A program made the translations under genes and the position numbers. Positions 33,584 to 45,330 of a stretch of 64,000 bases of DNA are shown here, piece after piece. Below the pieces are notes generated by a model. That model was not told the DNA's origin. It was given only the letters and a program-made list of their open reading frames with translations, and searched no databases. Source of the stretch: Diadema setosum (taxonomy: Eukaryota > Echinodermata > Echinoidea > Diadematoida > Diadematidae); assembly GCF_964275005.1 (NCBI RefSeq), contig NW_027307664.1:62001-126000 (forward strand), written 5' to 3'. The stretch's first letter is position 1; the number at the start of each line of letters is the position of its first letter.

Positions 33584-36500
33584 TCAACAGGCAGGCTGTT
33601 CCAGTCCCGGATGGTGCGTGGGAAGAATGAGTTGGCATACGCTGTAGTACTGGTGTGGGGGGATAGTGAATCGGGAACAGTGTCCTCTGGTAGATGTTGA
33701 GAGCTGGGTCAGGTAAGTCTGCCAATGGATGTCAACCAAGTGATATCTGATCTTATACATCATCAGCAGACGATTTTGGGAGCGACGTTCCTGCAGCGGA
33801 GGCCACTTGAGATGATCCAGCATGGCTGTGACGCTGCTAGATCTTTCGAAGTCGCCCGTGACAAATCGAGCTGCACTTCTCTGAACCTGCTCAAGCTTGT
33901 GTATGTTCCGTTGTGTGTGCGGATCCCATGAAGTCGCTGCGTATTCGACAGTTGGTCGGATGAATGTTGTGTAGACAGCTTCTTTGACTTTTTGGCTGCT
34001 ATGACGTAGGTTGCGTGAGAAGAAGGCTCGAGTACCATTGGCTTTCTTGGTGACGGTATCCACATGATTGTTGAAATTCAATCTTGAATCGATATGGACA
34101 CCCAGGTATTTGGTTGAGCGGACAACTTGTAGTACATGATCATGAATGGTGTAGGAGGCAGGAACGGGATTCCTCTTGTTGGTGACCTGCAAGACCTGAC
34201 ACTTGGTAGCATTAAATCGCATCAGCCATTTCGCTTCCCATTCTTGAACTGCATCTAAGTCCCTCTGCAAGCGGGTTGAGTCAGCAGGTGAAGAAATGTG
34301 CCTGTAAACCACACTATCATCAGCGTATAGTCTGACAGATGAACCTGAGATGCAGTCCGGCAGGTCGTTGATGAAGATGAGGAAGAGCAGGGGGCCCAAG
34401 ACACTTCCTTGTGGGACTCCCGATGTAACAGGGGATTCCCTGCTCTCCTGGCCATCAACAAGAACAGATTGTGTGCGTGAGTGGAGGAAATCAGATATCC
34501 AATCTGCTGTTTTACCACAGATTCCATAGTGCTGGACCTTCTCCTTGAGATGTCGATGGGAGACTTTATCGAAAGCCTTCTCATAATCGAGAAGGACCAC
34601 ATCAATTTGTGACTTCATGTCTAAACCCTTGCCAAGGTCATCCAGCATGCAGATGAGTTGTGTTTCGCACGATCTCAGTTTGCGGAAACCATGCTGGGCA
34701 TCCGAAATGATGTTGTTGTCAGTCAGGTGACGGATTACAGCACAGTGAATTATGTGTTCACACAGCTTACACAGTACGGATGTTAGAGAAATGGGTCTGT
34801 AGTTTGCAGCATCAGAGCGACTTCCTTTCTTGAACAATGGAACGATCTGAGCCTTCTTCCACTGTGAAGGCACTTTTCCTTGGCTGATAGAAGCTTGGAA
34901 AAGTAAAGTCACTGCTGGTGCAATCTCCACGGCTGCTTGTTTCAGAAGCATAGTTGGTATCCCATCAGGACCTGAGGCAGTGAAGGACTTGAGATTTTTC
35001 AAAAGCTTGATCACTCCGTTTTCACTGACTTGGATGTTATCCATAGTGGGGTGCTCCTTGTCCTCAAGGTCTGGGAGAGGGGCTCCATCATCAATTGAAA
35101 AGACAGATGAGAATTGCCTGTTCAAGATGTTGGCTTTAGATCTTGGGTCCGAATGAAGGAAACCTCCATCTTTCAGTGGAGCAACACCTATGTGGTCGCA
35201 ACGCTTAGCTTTCACTAAAGCACCCAACTTCTTGTTTCTGCAGCCAGCTGGTACGCTGTGGATGATGTCGTGCACATAATTGTTGTAGGATTTACGGCAC
35301 ACTTTTTGGGCTTCCTTCTTGAGGAGCTTGAAGCGGTCCCAGTCCCTGGTCATATTCGTCTGGCGGGCCTTTTTGAAGGCACGACGTTTGCGTCTCAGGA
35401 TGCGTTTGGTTTTGGAATTAAACCATGGTTGATTGACTCTAGTTGAGGTCATCTTGGAAGGAACACAGTCACTGATGATCAAATCAAGTTCCTGCTGCAG
35501 AGCGTCGGCAAGGTCATCGACTGATGTAGAAGTATTGAAACTGGAGGTATAGCTGGTTGACATCTGTTGTACCCTTGAGCGGATGACGTCAAAATCGGTC
35601 TTATTCCATAGAAGAATCTTGCGTCGAATGGGCTTTCTTCTGCTGGCTTGTACGTTTGCATCCATGAAGACAAGATCATGATCACTTAGAGCAGGAAGGC
35701 CTGAACATCTATTAGTGAGGGAAGGCCTGTTTGTCAAGATGATGTCAAGTGTGTTATCCCCTCTGGTTGGAAAATCAACCATTTGCTCAAGACCTGCCGA
35801 CTCCAGTAGATACAAGAAAGTCTCATTGATGGTACGCCGGTACTGATGCGAGATGATGCTGGAGGTTTCCCAGTTGATATCTGGCAGATTTATGTCTCCA
35901 GCAAACCAAACTGCGGCACCTGGATTGTCCTGGCAGAGCTGGCTGATGGTACTGCACAGATCTACCATGTAGTCAACATTATTGTTAGTTGGTCTGTAGA
36001 AAGAGGCAACAACGATAGACTGTTTGTTGTTGACAATCTTAGCAGCAACTAGCTCAGCTTCAGTCTTGATTGAGATCTGGTGGTTGTTCAAGCTACTATG
36101 GACAGCAAGTAGCGCACCGCCGTAACCATCCTGGCGATCAATGCGATAAACATCAAATCCAGGAGGGAAGATTTCTCCATTTGAAATCCCTGGTTTAAGC
36201 CACGTTTCGCAACCAAAAACAACATCAGGCTTGACTGCATCCAAAACACTCCAGAATTCTTCACGCTTCCCGTAAATGCTCTGGAAATTAACCTCGAGAA
36301 AGCGGAGGTTCTGAAAGGATTGATGAGATTTGGTCTTGGAGCTCGGAGATGATTTAGCGAGAGGGGAACCGAGTTGACTTGTACTTGTGGAGCTTGTTGA
36401 GGGGTGAGTGTGAGAAGTGTTAGAAGTGTCCACAGTGCTAGATCCATCAAATTCTGTAGAGTTAAAGAGCCCTGAGGAAAAGTTAGGTAATCCACAGTGA

Positions 36501-36790
36501 CAGCACTCCCATGGAAGATCACTTCTTCCGAGGTTGTCTAACGCAGAATCTGACAGGCCCACACACTCCGAGTGAAACCATGTGTTACACGACTCACACA
36601 GGATACTGGCTTTTGCACCTTTATAGTTGGTACAAGCTTTATTACACTCCCCACAGGGGTACTTGGGCTTGCGAGGGCCAGGGTTGCATTCTATGTCGCC
36701 AGAAAGCAAGAGATTACTCTGGGTGATATAGTTCAAGGCAATCAGGAGGTATGCACTCTTGAGTATAGTCACTTGTGCGTGCATGTTCAT
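33584..36790 (-). CDS. CR1-type retrotransposon polyprotein: 2A leader, PHD finger, APE endonuclease, reverse transcriptase
   Basis: From the first ATG (36,790) the frame encodes 1,068 residues. The open frame extends 17 codons further upstream, but only from GTG. A hydrophobic leader ends in the 2A-like motif (residues 31-39). A PHD-type zinc finger follows (C46 to C99, with WFHSEC and WECCHC). The APE endonuclease spans about 160-380 and shows VNFQSI, the E of CETWL, AGDINLPDINW and LSDHD. The reverse transcriptase covers about 645-920, with YRPISL, the motif A aspartate in LDYEKAFD, SGVPQGSVLGP and catalytic YADD at 822-825. It would nick target DNA and copy its own RNA by target-primed reverse transcription in the nucleus. 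A C6 run at 33,662-33,657 shifts the frame, so the usual C-terminal box (FFPRTIRDWNSLP) lies in the next frame and the last 20 or so residues are replaced. Confidence 0.93.
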   Translation of the reverse strand: MNMHAQVTILKSAYLLIALNYITQSNLLLSGDIECNPGPRKPKYPCGECNKACTNYKGAKASILCESCNTWFHSECVGLSDSALDNLGRSDLPWECCHCGLPNFSSGLFNSTEFDGSSTVDTSNTSHTHPSTSSTSTSQLGSPLAKSSPSSKTKSHQSFQNLRFLEVNFQSIYGKREEFWSVLDAVKPDVVFGCETWLKPGISNGEIFPPGFDVYRIDRQDGYGGALLAVHSSLNNHQISIKTEAELVAAKIVNNKQSIVVASFYRPTNNNVDYMVDLCSTISQLCQDNPGAAVWFAGDINLPDINWETSSIISHQYRRTINETFLYLLESAGLEQMVDFPTRGDNTLDIILTNRPSLTNRCSGLPALSDHDLVFMDANVQASRRKPIRRKILLWNKTDFDVIRSRVQQMSTSYTSSFNTSTSVDDLADALQQELDLIISDCVPSKMTSTRVNQPWFNSKTKRILRRKRRAFKKARQTNMTRDWDRFKLLKKEAQKVCRKSYNNYVHDIIHSVPAGCRNKKLGALVKAKRCDHIGVAPLKDGGFLHSDPRSKANILNRQFSSVFSIDDGAPLPDLEDKEHPTMDNIQVSENGVIKLLKNLKSFTASGPDGIPTMLLKQAAVEIAPAVTLLFQASISQGKVPSQWKKAQIVPLFKKGSRSDAANYRPISLTSVLCKLCEHIIHCAVIRHLTDNNIISDAQHGFRKLRSCETQLICMLDDLGKGLDMKSQIDVVLLDYEKAFDKVSHRHLKEKVQHYGICGKTADWISDFLHSRTQSVLVDGQESRESPVTSGVPQGSVLGPLLFLIFINDLPDCISGSSVRLYADDSVVYRHISSPADSTRLQRDLDAVQEWEAKWLMRFNATKCQVLQVTNKRNPVPASYTIHDHVLQVVRSTKYLGVHIDSRLNFNNHVDTVTKKANGTRAFFSRNLRHSSQKVKEAVYTTFIRPTVEYAATSWDPHTQRNIHKLEQVQRSAARFVTGDFERSSSVTAMLDHLKWPPLQERRSQNRLLMMYKIRYHLVDIHWQTYLTQLSTSTRGHCSRFTIPPHQYYSVCQLILPTHHPGLEQPAC
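36674..36697 (-). other. 2A-like ribosome-skipping motif DIECNPGP
   Basis: The codons read SGDIECNPGP, matching the 2A consensus D-x-E-x-N-P-G-P, preceded by LLL. In known 2A peptides the ribosome fails to join G and P, releasing the upstream peptide. Here that would split a 38-residue hydrophobic leader from the PHD-EN-RT protein. Similar N-terminal 2A motifs are documented in CR1-like elements of sea urchin. Activity in this copy is inferred. Confidence 0.85.
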
Positions 36791-36940
36791 AATGATGATA
36801 GAAAGTCTAAGTCTATGAACATGTTGAACAGTTATGAACACGTCTAATCAATGCTGACACAGTCACTCGTGTATTGTAATCAAAAGAACAACATTAATAT
36901 GTGCCAGGAGGATGTGCTATGGGCGAGAGTCATGCACATG

Positions 36941-37030
36941 CAAGAGCAGTAACCTGTTGAACTCCTGCACTGACAATAATCAGTGCAAGAGCAGTAACCT
37001 GTTGAACTCCTGCACTGACAATAATCAGTG
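36941..37030 (-). repeat. 45-bp direct repeat in the CR1 5' UTR
   Basis: CAAGAGCAGTAACCTGTTGA begins both copies (36,941 and 36,986). The segment also forms a hairpin: CTCCTGCACTGA and TCAGTGCAGGAG surround CAATAA at about 37,007-37,036. It lies just upstream of the CR1 start codon. Confidence 0.85.
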
Positions 37031-37040
37031 CAGGAGTCAC

Positions 37041-37690
37041 AGTGAAACTTCATGATGTGCTATAGACAATGATGTACGTTGCAGATAGTGAAGCAATCAT
37101 GCACATGCAAATTCGAGGCAAGCAACTGTAGTAAAAAATCAGTGATAAGGTCACTCGTCACTCAGTTACTCATTGTCAGAATTGGCTATACATACAGTAC
37201 GTTGACGCTGGTGAGAGCATGTAAGTATGCAGCATGACTGTATAGGCCTAGTACATAGAGGTAGTACTAGTGTAGTACACGTGTAGTACAATACAGGACG
37301 GTAGGTACTACAGCAAATGCCGTGGGGGAGACCGATGTTACAAAAACTCAGGCTGAATCCATGAGTTCATCATACATCATGATGTATATAGACAAAGATG
37401 TAAGTTGCAGGTAATGAAGCAATCATGCACATGCAAATTCGAGGTAAGCAACTGTACTAAAAATCAGTGATAATGTCACTCGTCATTCATCACTCAGTTA
37501 CTCATTGACAGAATCGGCTATACATACAGAACGTGACGCTGGTGACAGCATGCGAGCATGCAGTATGGCTGTAGTAGTAGTGCACGCGTAGTACAATACA
37601 GGACGGTAGGTACTACAGCAAACGCCGTGGAGGAGACATCTTTAGCTGTTAAAAACACTCAGTAGGGTGAAAAATAAGCTGAATCCATGA
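37041..37690 (-). repeat. About 326-bp tandem units in the CR1 5' UTR
   Basis: Two copies with a 326-bp offset share AAGCAATCATGCACATGCAA, AATCAGTGATAA, GGCTATACATACAG and CAATACAGGACGGTAGGTAC. Their place at the 5' end of a non-LTR element is like the promoter monomers of rodent L1. A promoter role is inferred. Confidence 0.8.
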
Positions 37691-39290
37691 AGACATGAGT
37701 TCAGGAGACATCAAAACACCGGTACGTTGAAAATAATCAGCAAATGATCAGGAAAACCAGTAAAAAAAGAGTAATGTAAGAAAATTTGCGGCACGAGAAA
37801 TCAAAACTCCGTGTTGCCCGATGCCACGCATGCGCACCTTTTTCTTGTGCATTTACTTGCAGTTTCGGTACATTTTATTTTAACTTAAATTCAGTGTAAT
37901 TAGTGTGATTGGAGGTCTTCTCCTGTGCTTACTTTCAGTGCCATTTTAAGCAAAATATGAATGGGCTTTTGTTGAATCTTTTTCATAAAATTTTGTCAAC
38001 TTTCTTCAAACCTGACATTGAGTTGAAATTTTGGTTAGCAGATGACTTGCAGGAAGACGAATAGGACACGACGGCCAAATTGAACTGCAGATGGTTAAGC
38101 TGCCATGATCTTCCCAGTAGCCAAGTGGTATCTTGGATGAAGGAAAGGTGCAAAAGCAGGGCAGTACATCGTACTGAGAAGTAAGTGCCAACTGCTGGGA
38201 GTTTAGCATTTTCCTGATTGATCGACACAGACCGGAGGGTACGGTATACTATAAAGTTAAATCTCTTGTACTATATTGGAAGCAAGTGATGATTGTTCAT
38301 GGCACTAATGTTTTGCATTGCCCCCTTCACGCTCTATTGCACATTTTGTCTTCTGCAGAACTAGTGGATAAAATTCAACCAAACTTGATGGTACCGTAAT
38401 TGTGTCTTCATGTCTTTGGATCCCCCACCCCCCCCTCAAAAAAAAAAAATGTAAATAGATAGAAACTTAAACACCATCTTCTAAATGGGTAGGCCCTAAG
38501 ATATCCCAGATTGTGTCTGTGTTGAATGAAACATCGTCATCAGATCCAGAAGGGTTACAGTCATAGCATGAAATGTTAAAATGTTGATATCTTTAATCAT
38601 TGATGAGGAACGTAATACCATATGTTTCCCCATGAAAGGTGAGTAGGTAGCTCATAAGGGTCTCATTTTTACTCGCATATTTTTAGTGACTTTGATCATG
38701 TGAAAATGCATTACAAATTGATAGATGAACATGGTCAGTAAGTAAATTGCAGATGAAGGTCTGATGTTAAATGATACGTTTCTTTCATTTCATTTACATA
38801 TTTCAGCACCGGTACATTTAACTGTAGTGAAGAAGTTTAAGCCTGCTTATAATAAGACGTAGGGCTTTCCTGGTCTACAAACTTTAACTTAAATTTTGTA
38901 GGTGGGACAGGATTTTGAAATCTTGGTTCCCCAGGCAGCCTAACAGCTCATCATGAAGAGGCCATGGTATTCAGAGATATCCTGAGATAGGCCGAGAAGC
39001 AGGTAAACTGGAGGAACTACCTCAACTACCATGGAGTAATGGAAACAGGTCAGCATATCGTCATAATCAAATTGAAACGTTGGATCAGATGAATTATTGA
39101 AATTAATATATTTCTTTTGTTACTTGTTATTACGGTAGTTAAATGCTCCACAACACTTTCTTGGAGCATTCTATTTCAGTCTAAAACAGTTCATTTCACA
39201 TTATACTCAGGAATAATGAAGGGAACACAACTTTGAAATTCAGCAGTTCATTTTATAGATCAATTTAAGATATAGGCACACTCCTGGTTA

Positions 39291-42200
39291 TACTAGTTCT
39301 AGTCCAGGGTAGCATTTTCCAGGGTAGTGTACATCAGAAGTGAGAAGAAAGTGTAGGATTTTCATACAACATTTCATACAATAAAACCATGAACGTAGGC
39401 TACAGACAGTTGGAAGTTATCCTTGATGTCATTTGATAGGATTTGTTAAGATTTTGTCAATGATTCCATTGTGAACTGCAGGGCTGGGTTTTTCTTGTGC
39501 ATTTACTTGCAGTTTCAGTACATTTTATTTTTAACTTAAATTTAGTGTAATTAGTGTGATTGGAGGTCTTCTCCTGTGCTTACTTTCAGTTCCATTTTAA
39601 ACAAAATGTGAGTGGGCTTTTGTTGAATCTTTTTCATAAAAGTTTGTCAACTTTCTTCAAACCTGACATTGAGTTGAATTTTTGGTTAGCAGATGACTTG
39701 CAGGAAGACGACTAGGACACGACGGCCAAATTGAACTGCATGGTTAAGCTGCCATGATCATTCCAATAGTCAAGCGGTATCTTGGGTGAAAGAAAAGTGC
39801 AAAAGCAGGGCAGTACATCGTAGTGAGAAGTAAGTGCCAACTGCTGATTTTTTTTTCTTTTTTTTTTTTTAGCATTTTCCCTGATTGATTGACATAGACC
39901 GGATGGTATATGATTTGTACTTTAAAGTTAAATCTCTTGTACTATATTGGAAGCAAAGTGATGATTGTTTATGGCACTCATGTTTAGCATTGCCCCCTTC
40001 ATGCTCTATTGCACATTATGTCTTCTGCAAAACTAGATGATGGATTTCAACCAAACATGATAGTAATTGTCGTCATGTGTTTGCCCCCCCCCCCCAAAAA
40101 AAAGTAAATAGATAGAAACTTAAACACCATCTTCCAAAGGGGTAGGATATCCCAGATTGTGTCTGTGTGTTGAATGTTGGGTTCCCATAGTCAGAATAGG
40201 GGGAGGCCCCATTTTCCCAAATGGCAAGGCTTGAAACATCGTCATCAGATCCAGAAAGGTAACAGTTATGAAATGTTTTATGTTATCTTTAATCGTAGAT
40301 GAGAAACGTAATACCATGCATGTTGCCCCATGAAAGGTGAGTAGGTAGACTCAAAGGCTCTTATATTTACGCGCTCCGTCGGAATGAGTCAAAAGTCGCA
40401 AAAAATGAAATCGTAGTTATGCCTATATGCGAATTCTACAGACTCTAAGCTTTACACTGATATGTAATACAACTCATTTCGACATCCCTATAGATCATAA
40501 AAACGAATATTAACTACGCTTATGATGTCAGTCCATTTTCTAAATAACGGAGAAAATCGCTCTCGAAGTTCAGGCTATGTTCAAGCTCACAACCAGTTTC
40601 TTTCACGGGACGAAACAATACAACAGTCCTGCTTAGCGACGGCGTTTACGCTCCATAGCACGCACTACCGTATAAGGCGATAGCTTGGGTGTATAAGATA
40701 ATTAACCAATCGCAGGACAGGTCAGGATTCTGACCAATACGGCAGCCCGAATGTAAACTTCGGTGCGTTTGTGTCCGTGCCGCTGCCGCCGCATGAATGA
40801 GTCGGTACGCGTTGTGTGTCGGCTACAGTGTAGTTTGCCGCAAGTTTTTAACTCACAAACAATAGGAAACAAAAGAAAAAAAAAAGGCACGCAATGCGTA
40901 TTACGAGAAGCGTCTTTTAGCGAGGGCGTTGATCGCTTCCATTCTCCTCCCACGTTGTTGTCAATGGAAACTAAAGAGGATGGGTTTAGCAAGTACCAAT
41001 ACCTAAATAGAACCTGAGAACCAATTGTAGGCGGGGGTTCAAAAGACAGTATCGGTAGAAAAAGTCAATGAAGTTAATTAACGATGGTCGTGTTTTGAGA
41101 TCGTGTTCTTTGCGTGTACTAAAAGCCCTCAAATTACGCACATGGTCGTAATGTTGCAGAGCATCAAAGACTGCTTTCGCGTCTGTTCTACTGCAGCTGT
41201 ATACAGCCGTAACATTCTGAAGACCCGCCATATTAGGCACATTTCCTTTCATAGGCGTTGCGTGCACAGTAATTATCGCTTATCACGCTTGCCAATGCTG
41301 CACATACTATACGTATCAGAAGCAAAGGTTGATGTAGGCTTGATAGCTTCACGTTGGGTTTATATAATTGTATCATAAATATACTTCTTATTCTCAGTCA
41401 CTTTTGTAATACCATAGCATAATCAAAGAACCATTAACTTGTAGCTTAAGCTTAATGTGTGTGTGTGTTTTTTTTTACATCACATTTGCAGTTACAATCT
41501 CTCTGCATTTGAGAAGTGGAGTATAGATAATTATACTGACAAATAATCGGAATTAATACTTAGGCCTTCCTCACTTCGTTTTGTATTCACAAACCTTATT
41601 AGAATAAATGATTGCTTAATTACTTTCGGGTAAAGGAACCACCGGAAAAGGAACCGCATTTAATTTTCTTGTTAACGAACCTAAGCTAATAGCGAACCAT
41701 ATTTCATTGTGTGATTAACGAACCTTCAGAATTATCAATTGTTTTACTCCCCCCCCCCCCCCGGGGGAAAAAAAAAAGCATTTCAATGTCATGCGTTGTC
41801 AATAGTGATAAAAGGCCCGTTTTTATTTCGTAGTGTGTCTCAGTACTCCTGTGCTTATTTTCAAGGATTTGCCTCTCTTTTATGATTGCGATTGATGTTC
41901 AACTATTTCTTTCCTGCAGCTTGAAAAGGAAGAAGCTAAAAATTCATGTAAGGAGACGAGTTTTCTTCCATGAGATACAATCATTAAGACATACATTTAT
42001 TCCCGAAAGTTATGTGATTGCTTATGTGCTAAAGAATTGTATCCATTACATGTATCAGGCACTACACAAAACGGTTGAAATCTGCTGAAAGTCGAACTTC
42101 GGTTTGTTTGTTTTTTAAATTTCATTTCCATTTCAAGCGGGGATAGACTAGAAATTAGTTTGTCTTTACTGGCAGGAGACATTAGTTTTCCAGTACATAC

Positions 42201-45200
42201 TCCGCATTTAAACAGTCGCCATATTTTCGTGGTCAGAATCAGATAATGGACACGTGTAAAATACAAAATAACGAACACGCCACATGTACAAACATTATGA
42301 ACTTCAATGAATTATACTTACCTGTAATATTCTGCATAAAAAAACAACCACGCCAATTAAGTAATTTAATAGAATTAATAGAACACACAGCGATATCATG
42401 CATGACAGATCAAATCAAGTTTAATTGGTAAGAGAGCTGAATGAAGTTAAAAAGTTGACTTCTTTTCGTTTCTCTTTCAATTTATGAAAACAGAATTTTA
42501 TTGTATATCTATTGAAGCGGATTGTCTCTGTTGCGAACGATCGCCATATAGCATTGTTAGTCTTCTGCGCAAATCCGAATCCCTAAATACTTTAATTTTT
42601 GCTTGATAATGTAATAATCCTTATAACTCTATAAAGGACTCGCAAATTCGAAGTTTCAAACCGTATACTAAAACATTACATTGTACACGGTTTATTAAGA
42701 AAAAACAACAACAACATTTTGAATGCGTTGTGTGTTAGCATGTTAATAGCATCAATCTGCGTTTTATTTTCCGTACGTAAAGCGCACAGAAACGTAACCA
42801 AACGTTACCAAATACAGTGGAATGCATTGTACGGCGTGGTACTATGATTAGAAGTATATCCCATTCCTTTTTACTTTTATTTGCTTGAAGCAGCAGTCAA
42901 ATCATTTTCGTTGCGACATCACTTAGGAATAAGAATGTATGAAGATAATCGTTAGTCATTTATTTTGCGCTATTATTATAGCATTTACATTTTCCAACTG
43001 TTATTGACAGCATTATGTTACTGTATGGTTACGATTACGAATGTTGGTTATGAATTCAAAAGACTGGTTCATTAATCGAACTATAAAGGTATAACAGCTG
43101 TTTTGAAAGTGGTTCGGTACAAGTTCAAAACGCAATCGAAGTCATCGTCATAGGGGGAACTGATAGCTCTAGAAAACTTGTTTAGGCCAGTAAAGATTGC
43201 CGTATGCAATCTTTGTAGAAAGTTTTGACTTAGGCCATCTTTTTGAGTATTTTGAGAAATTATATAAAGAATTATTTGTTTTGATTATGTCAAGAACTAT
43301 GAGAATGAAAAGGCGAGGACACCCCAACAATGTCGTAGTTCGATTAGACATGATGGGTAAAGTGAATTCATGACTTGACTATAATCCTTACTGAATTGAT
43401 GATCACTTCTGTAAACCATCAGTTAAGTCTTGTAAATGATACCTTTGTAATCGTATTCAAAATTCTTTTGAGCGATGAGACGAAAACCAACAAACAAAAT
43501 GCCATGTATCATCGCTCGAGATTCCAACATTTGGCGTCACCCGACAAACAAAAAGTGACGAATCAAATGGAACATTATGTTGTGGGATAGCAGACTGTGT
43601 TACGATTTTTAAATGTTGCGAGTAATTGTTTTTTTTTTTTAAAGAGAAAATGAGGCGAAGTTCAAGAAATTAGAAAAAAAAAACACGTAAATGCAGGCGA
43701 TCATGTTTGATTATCAAAGTAAGAGATTACAATTGGCCATGCTTTTCTGTCACTGTCTCAAATAGGTCCTACTTCTAAAAAAACTACACAGATGACAAGA
43801 GTCAGAATATCCTCCAAAGGAAACACGAGCTATTTGGGCATTAATAATGTTTGTCTTCCGATTTCTCTCCATACCGTCACGGCCCAAACCACCATAAGAA
43901 ATAGGGCAATACGTTTTATTAACCAGGGAAATAATAGTACGCATTACATACATTTGGCGAATTATCACACGAATTGTCGAGTTTATAAAAACGAGAATAA
44001 TTGACTACTTAGGCCCTACTTTATCTCCAAAGATGAACTTTAAATAGCAAGTCACATACCAGGGAACGAAAGTTATGATCATTAAGTATGAATGAATTCA
44101 TTAATGAGGCCAATAACTGTTGTAAAAGTACACACAAGCATAAAGAGGTTTCAAGTTCGATATGTTATGTATTAGCTCATTGATAAAGTATCATAAATTT
44201 TGCGTGATCGTTCGTGGAATTATTTTTTTTTTCAGCGCGATTTGTGCGTCACATCAATCACCACTTCATGAAATGTGGTGCATGTATCAAACGAAACTCG
44301 CTGGTCATGCAATCGATAGCCTTGGTCAGCTCACTATTATTGCGTAATTCTAAAGCCCTCGCCGCTTGGCCGCGGACGCCGCCGCGCGCACCATGCTTTG
44401 CTTTGTCTTCAATGGGGTCAAGAGCAATGCTTCATTAGCATACGCCCTAGCAACGGAGGCGGAGTCTCGATCGGGCAAGAACAATAGGTGCGAAACGCAA
44501 CGCAAAGGCGAGCGTTAGAAAAAAATGTAACCGGAAAAAAAAAATGTCTCAGAAAAACTGTGATTTAGGACACTTGTACTCATTTTTACACGGTGAAATT
44601 TTCTGTACAAATAGATAAAACATCAAGGAATCAAAATCCGTCATAAAAAAATTTTGACCCGAGCAGTGCTTCCCCTTCATTTTCGGCTCATTACGGGAAA
44701 ACTCCCCGTGCGACTTATGACTCATTTTGTCGAAGCGCCACACATATTAGTGATTATGATAATGTGAAAATGTGTCACAAATTGATAGATGAACATGGTC
44801 AGTAAGTAAATTGCAGATGAAGGTCTGATGTTAAATGGTTAGTTTCTTTCATTTCATTTACATATTTTAGTACATTTAACTGTAATGAAGAAGTTAAAAC
44901 ATGCTCATAATAATACATAGTGCTTTCCTGGTCTACACATTTTTAACTTAAAATATAGGTGGGACAGGATTCTGAAATCTTGGCTCCCCGGGCAGCCCAA
45001 CAGCTCATCACAAAGAGGCCATGATTTTTCAGAGATATCCTGAGATTCGCCGAGAAGCAGGTGGACTGGAGGAACTACCTCAACTAGCATGGAGTATTGG
45101 AAACAGCATATTGTTATCTGCAAATGGAACTGGCGGATCAGCCAAATTATTTTAATATTTTTCTTTTTTGATTTGTGATTATAGTACTTAAATGCTCCAC

Positions 45201-45330
45201 AAGCATACTATTTCAGTCTAAGACATGTTATTTCACATTTACTGAAGAATTTTGAGGGAAACTCAGCATTTGTTAAAATTTTGGCTGATTCAGCTGTTCA
45301 TTTTGTAGACCAAGATATATTGTACTCCCT
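39291..45330 (+). repeat. Host tandem unit beta (carries the 4.4-kb TIR element)
   Basis: Its pieces 39,291-40,370 and 44,740-45,330 together align with unit alpha. The block 44,760-45,110 matches 38,695-39,050 (ATGAACATGGTCAGTAAGTA, CAGATGAAGGTCTGATGTTA, GGGACAGGATT). Two long homopolymers (near 39,850 and 40,086) are new in this copy. Confidence 0.75.
40371..44739. mobile_element. 4.37-kb TIR element, unclassified
   Basis: Inserted in unit beta relative to alpha. The ends are imperfect inverted repeats of about 30 bp: left GCGCTCCGTCGGAATGAGTC then AAAAGTCGCA; right, reversed, GGCGCTTCGACAAAATGAGT then CATAAGTCGCAC. Unit alpha near 38,680 gives the empty site, which suggests a target duplication of only 2-4 bp (AC or TAC). 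Inside, I find only short open frames, none recognisable, plus GC-rich stretches near both ends (about 40,600-40,960 and 44,360-44,520). It is either non-autonomous or holds a decayed transposase. Confidence 0.7.

Larger units (their letters stand above)
33371..37838 (-). mobile_element. Near full-length CR1-type non-LTR retrotransposon
   Basis: On the minus strand the element runs from GGTGCGCATGCGTGGCATCG (5' end near 37,838) through a 5' UTR of about 1 kb with internal repeats, one long coding region, and a short 3' UTR ending in an AAG-repeat tail (33,371-33,383). TTTTTCTT flanks both ends (33363-33370 and 37839-37846). Unit beta near 39,490 lacks it and shows the empty site. It landed at the edge of micro-MITE B. 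The complete 5' region and open frame indicate a young insertion. Confidence 0.85.
33067..39290 (+). repeat. Host tandem unit alpha (carries MITE B and CR1)
   Basis: Without its insertions this unit (33,067-33,288 joined to 37,839-39,290) is a diverged copy of unit beta. Shared landmarks are GTGTACATCAGAAGTGAGAA, GATTCCATTGTGAACTGCAG, TGTGCATTTACTTGCAGTTT, GACATTGAGTTGAA, CAGGGCAGTACATCGTA and GGGACAGGATT. Exon-like pieces with plausible splice borders exist (for example GTGGGACAGG after TTTTGTAG near 38,901) but carry stops, so no coding call is made. Confidence 0.75.

Noticed and set aside
34255..36847. Open frames antisense to or overlapping the CR1 coding region (for example 35,258-35,446 and 36,511-36,847)
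   Set aside because: They are shadow frames of the CR1 gene with no motif of their own.
38890..39055. Host exon inside the alpha/beta tandem units (and 44,950-45,110)
   Set aside because: Acceptor- and donor-like borders are present and the block is conserved between copies, but the better frames contain stops, so coding is unsupported; it might be non-coding RNA or 3' UTR.
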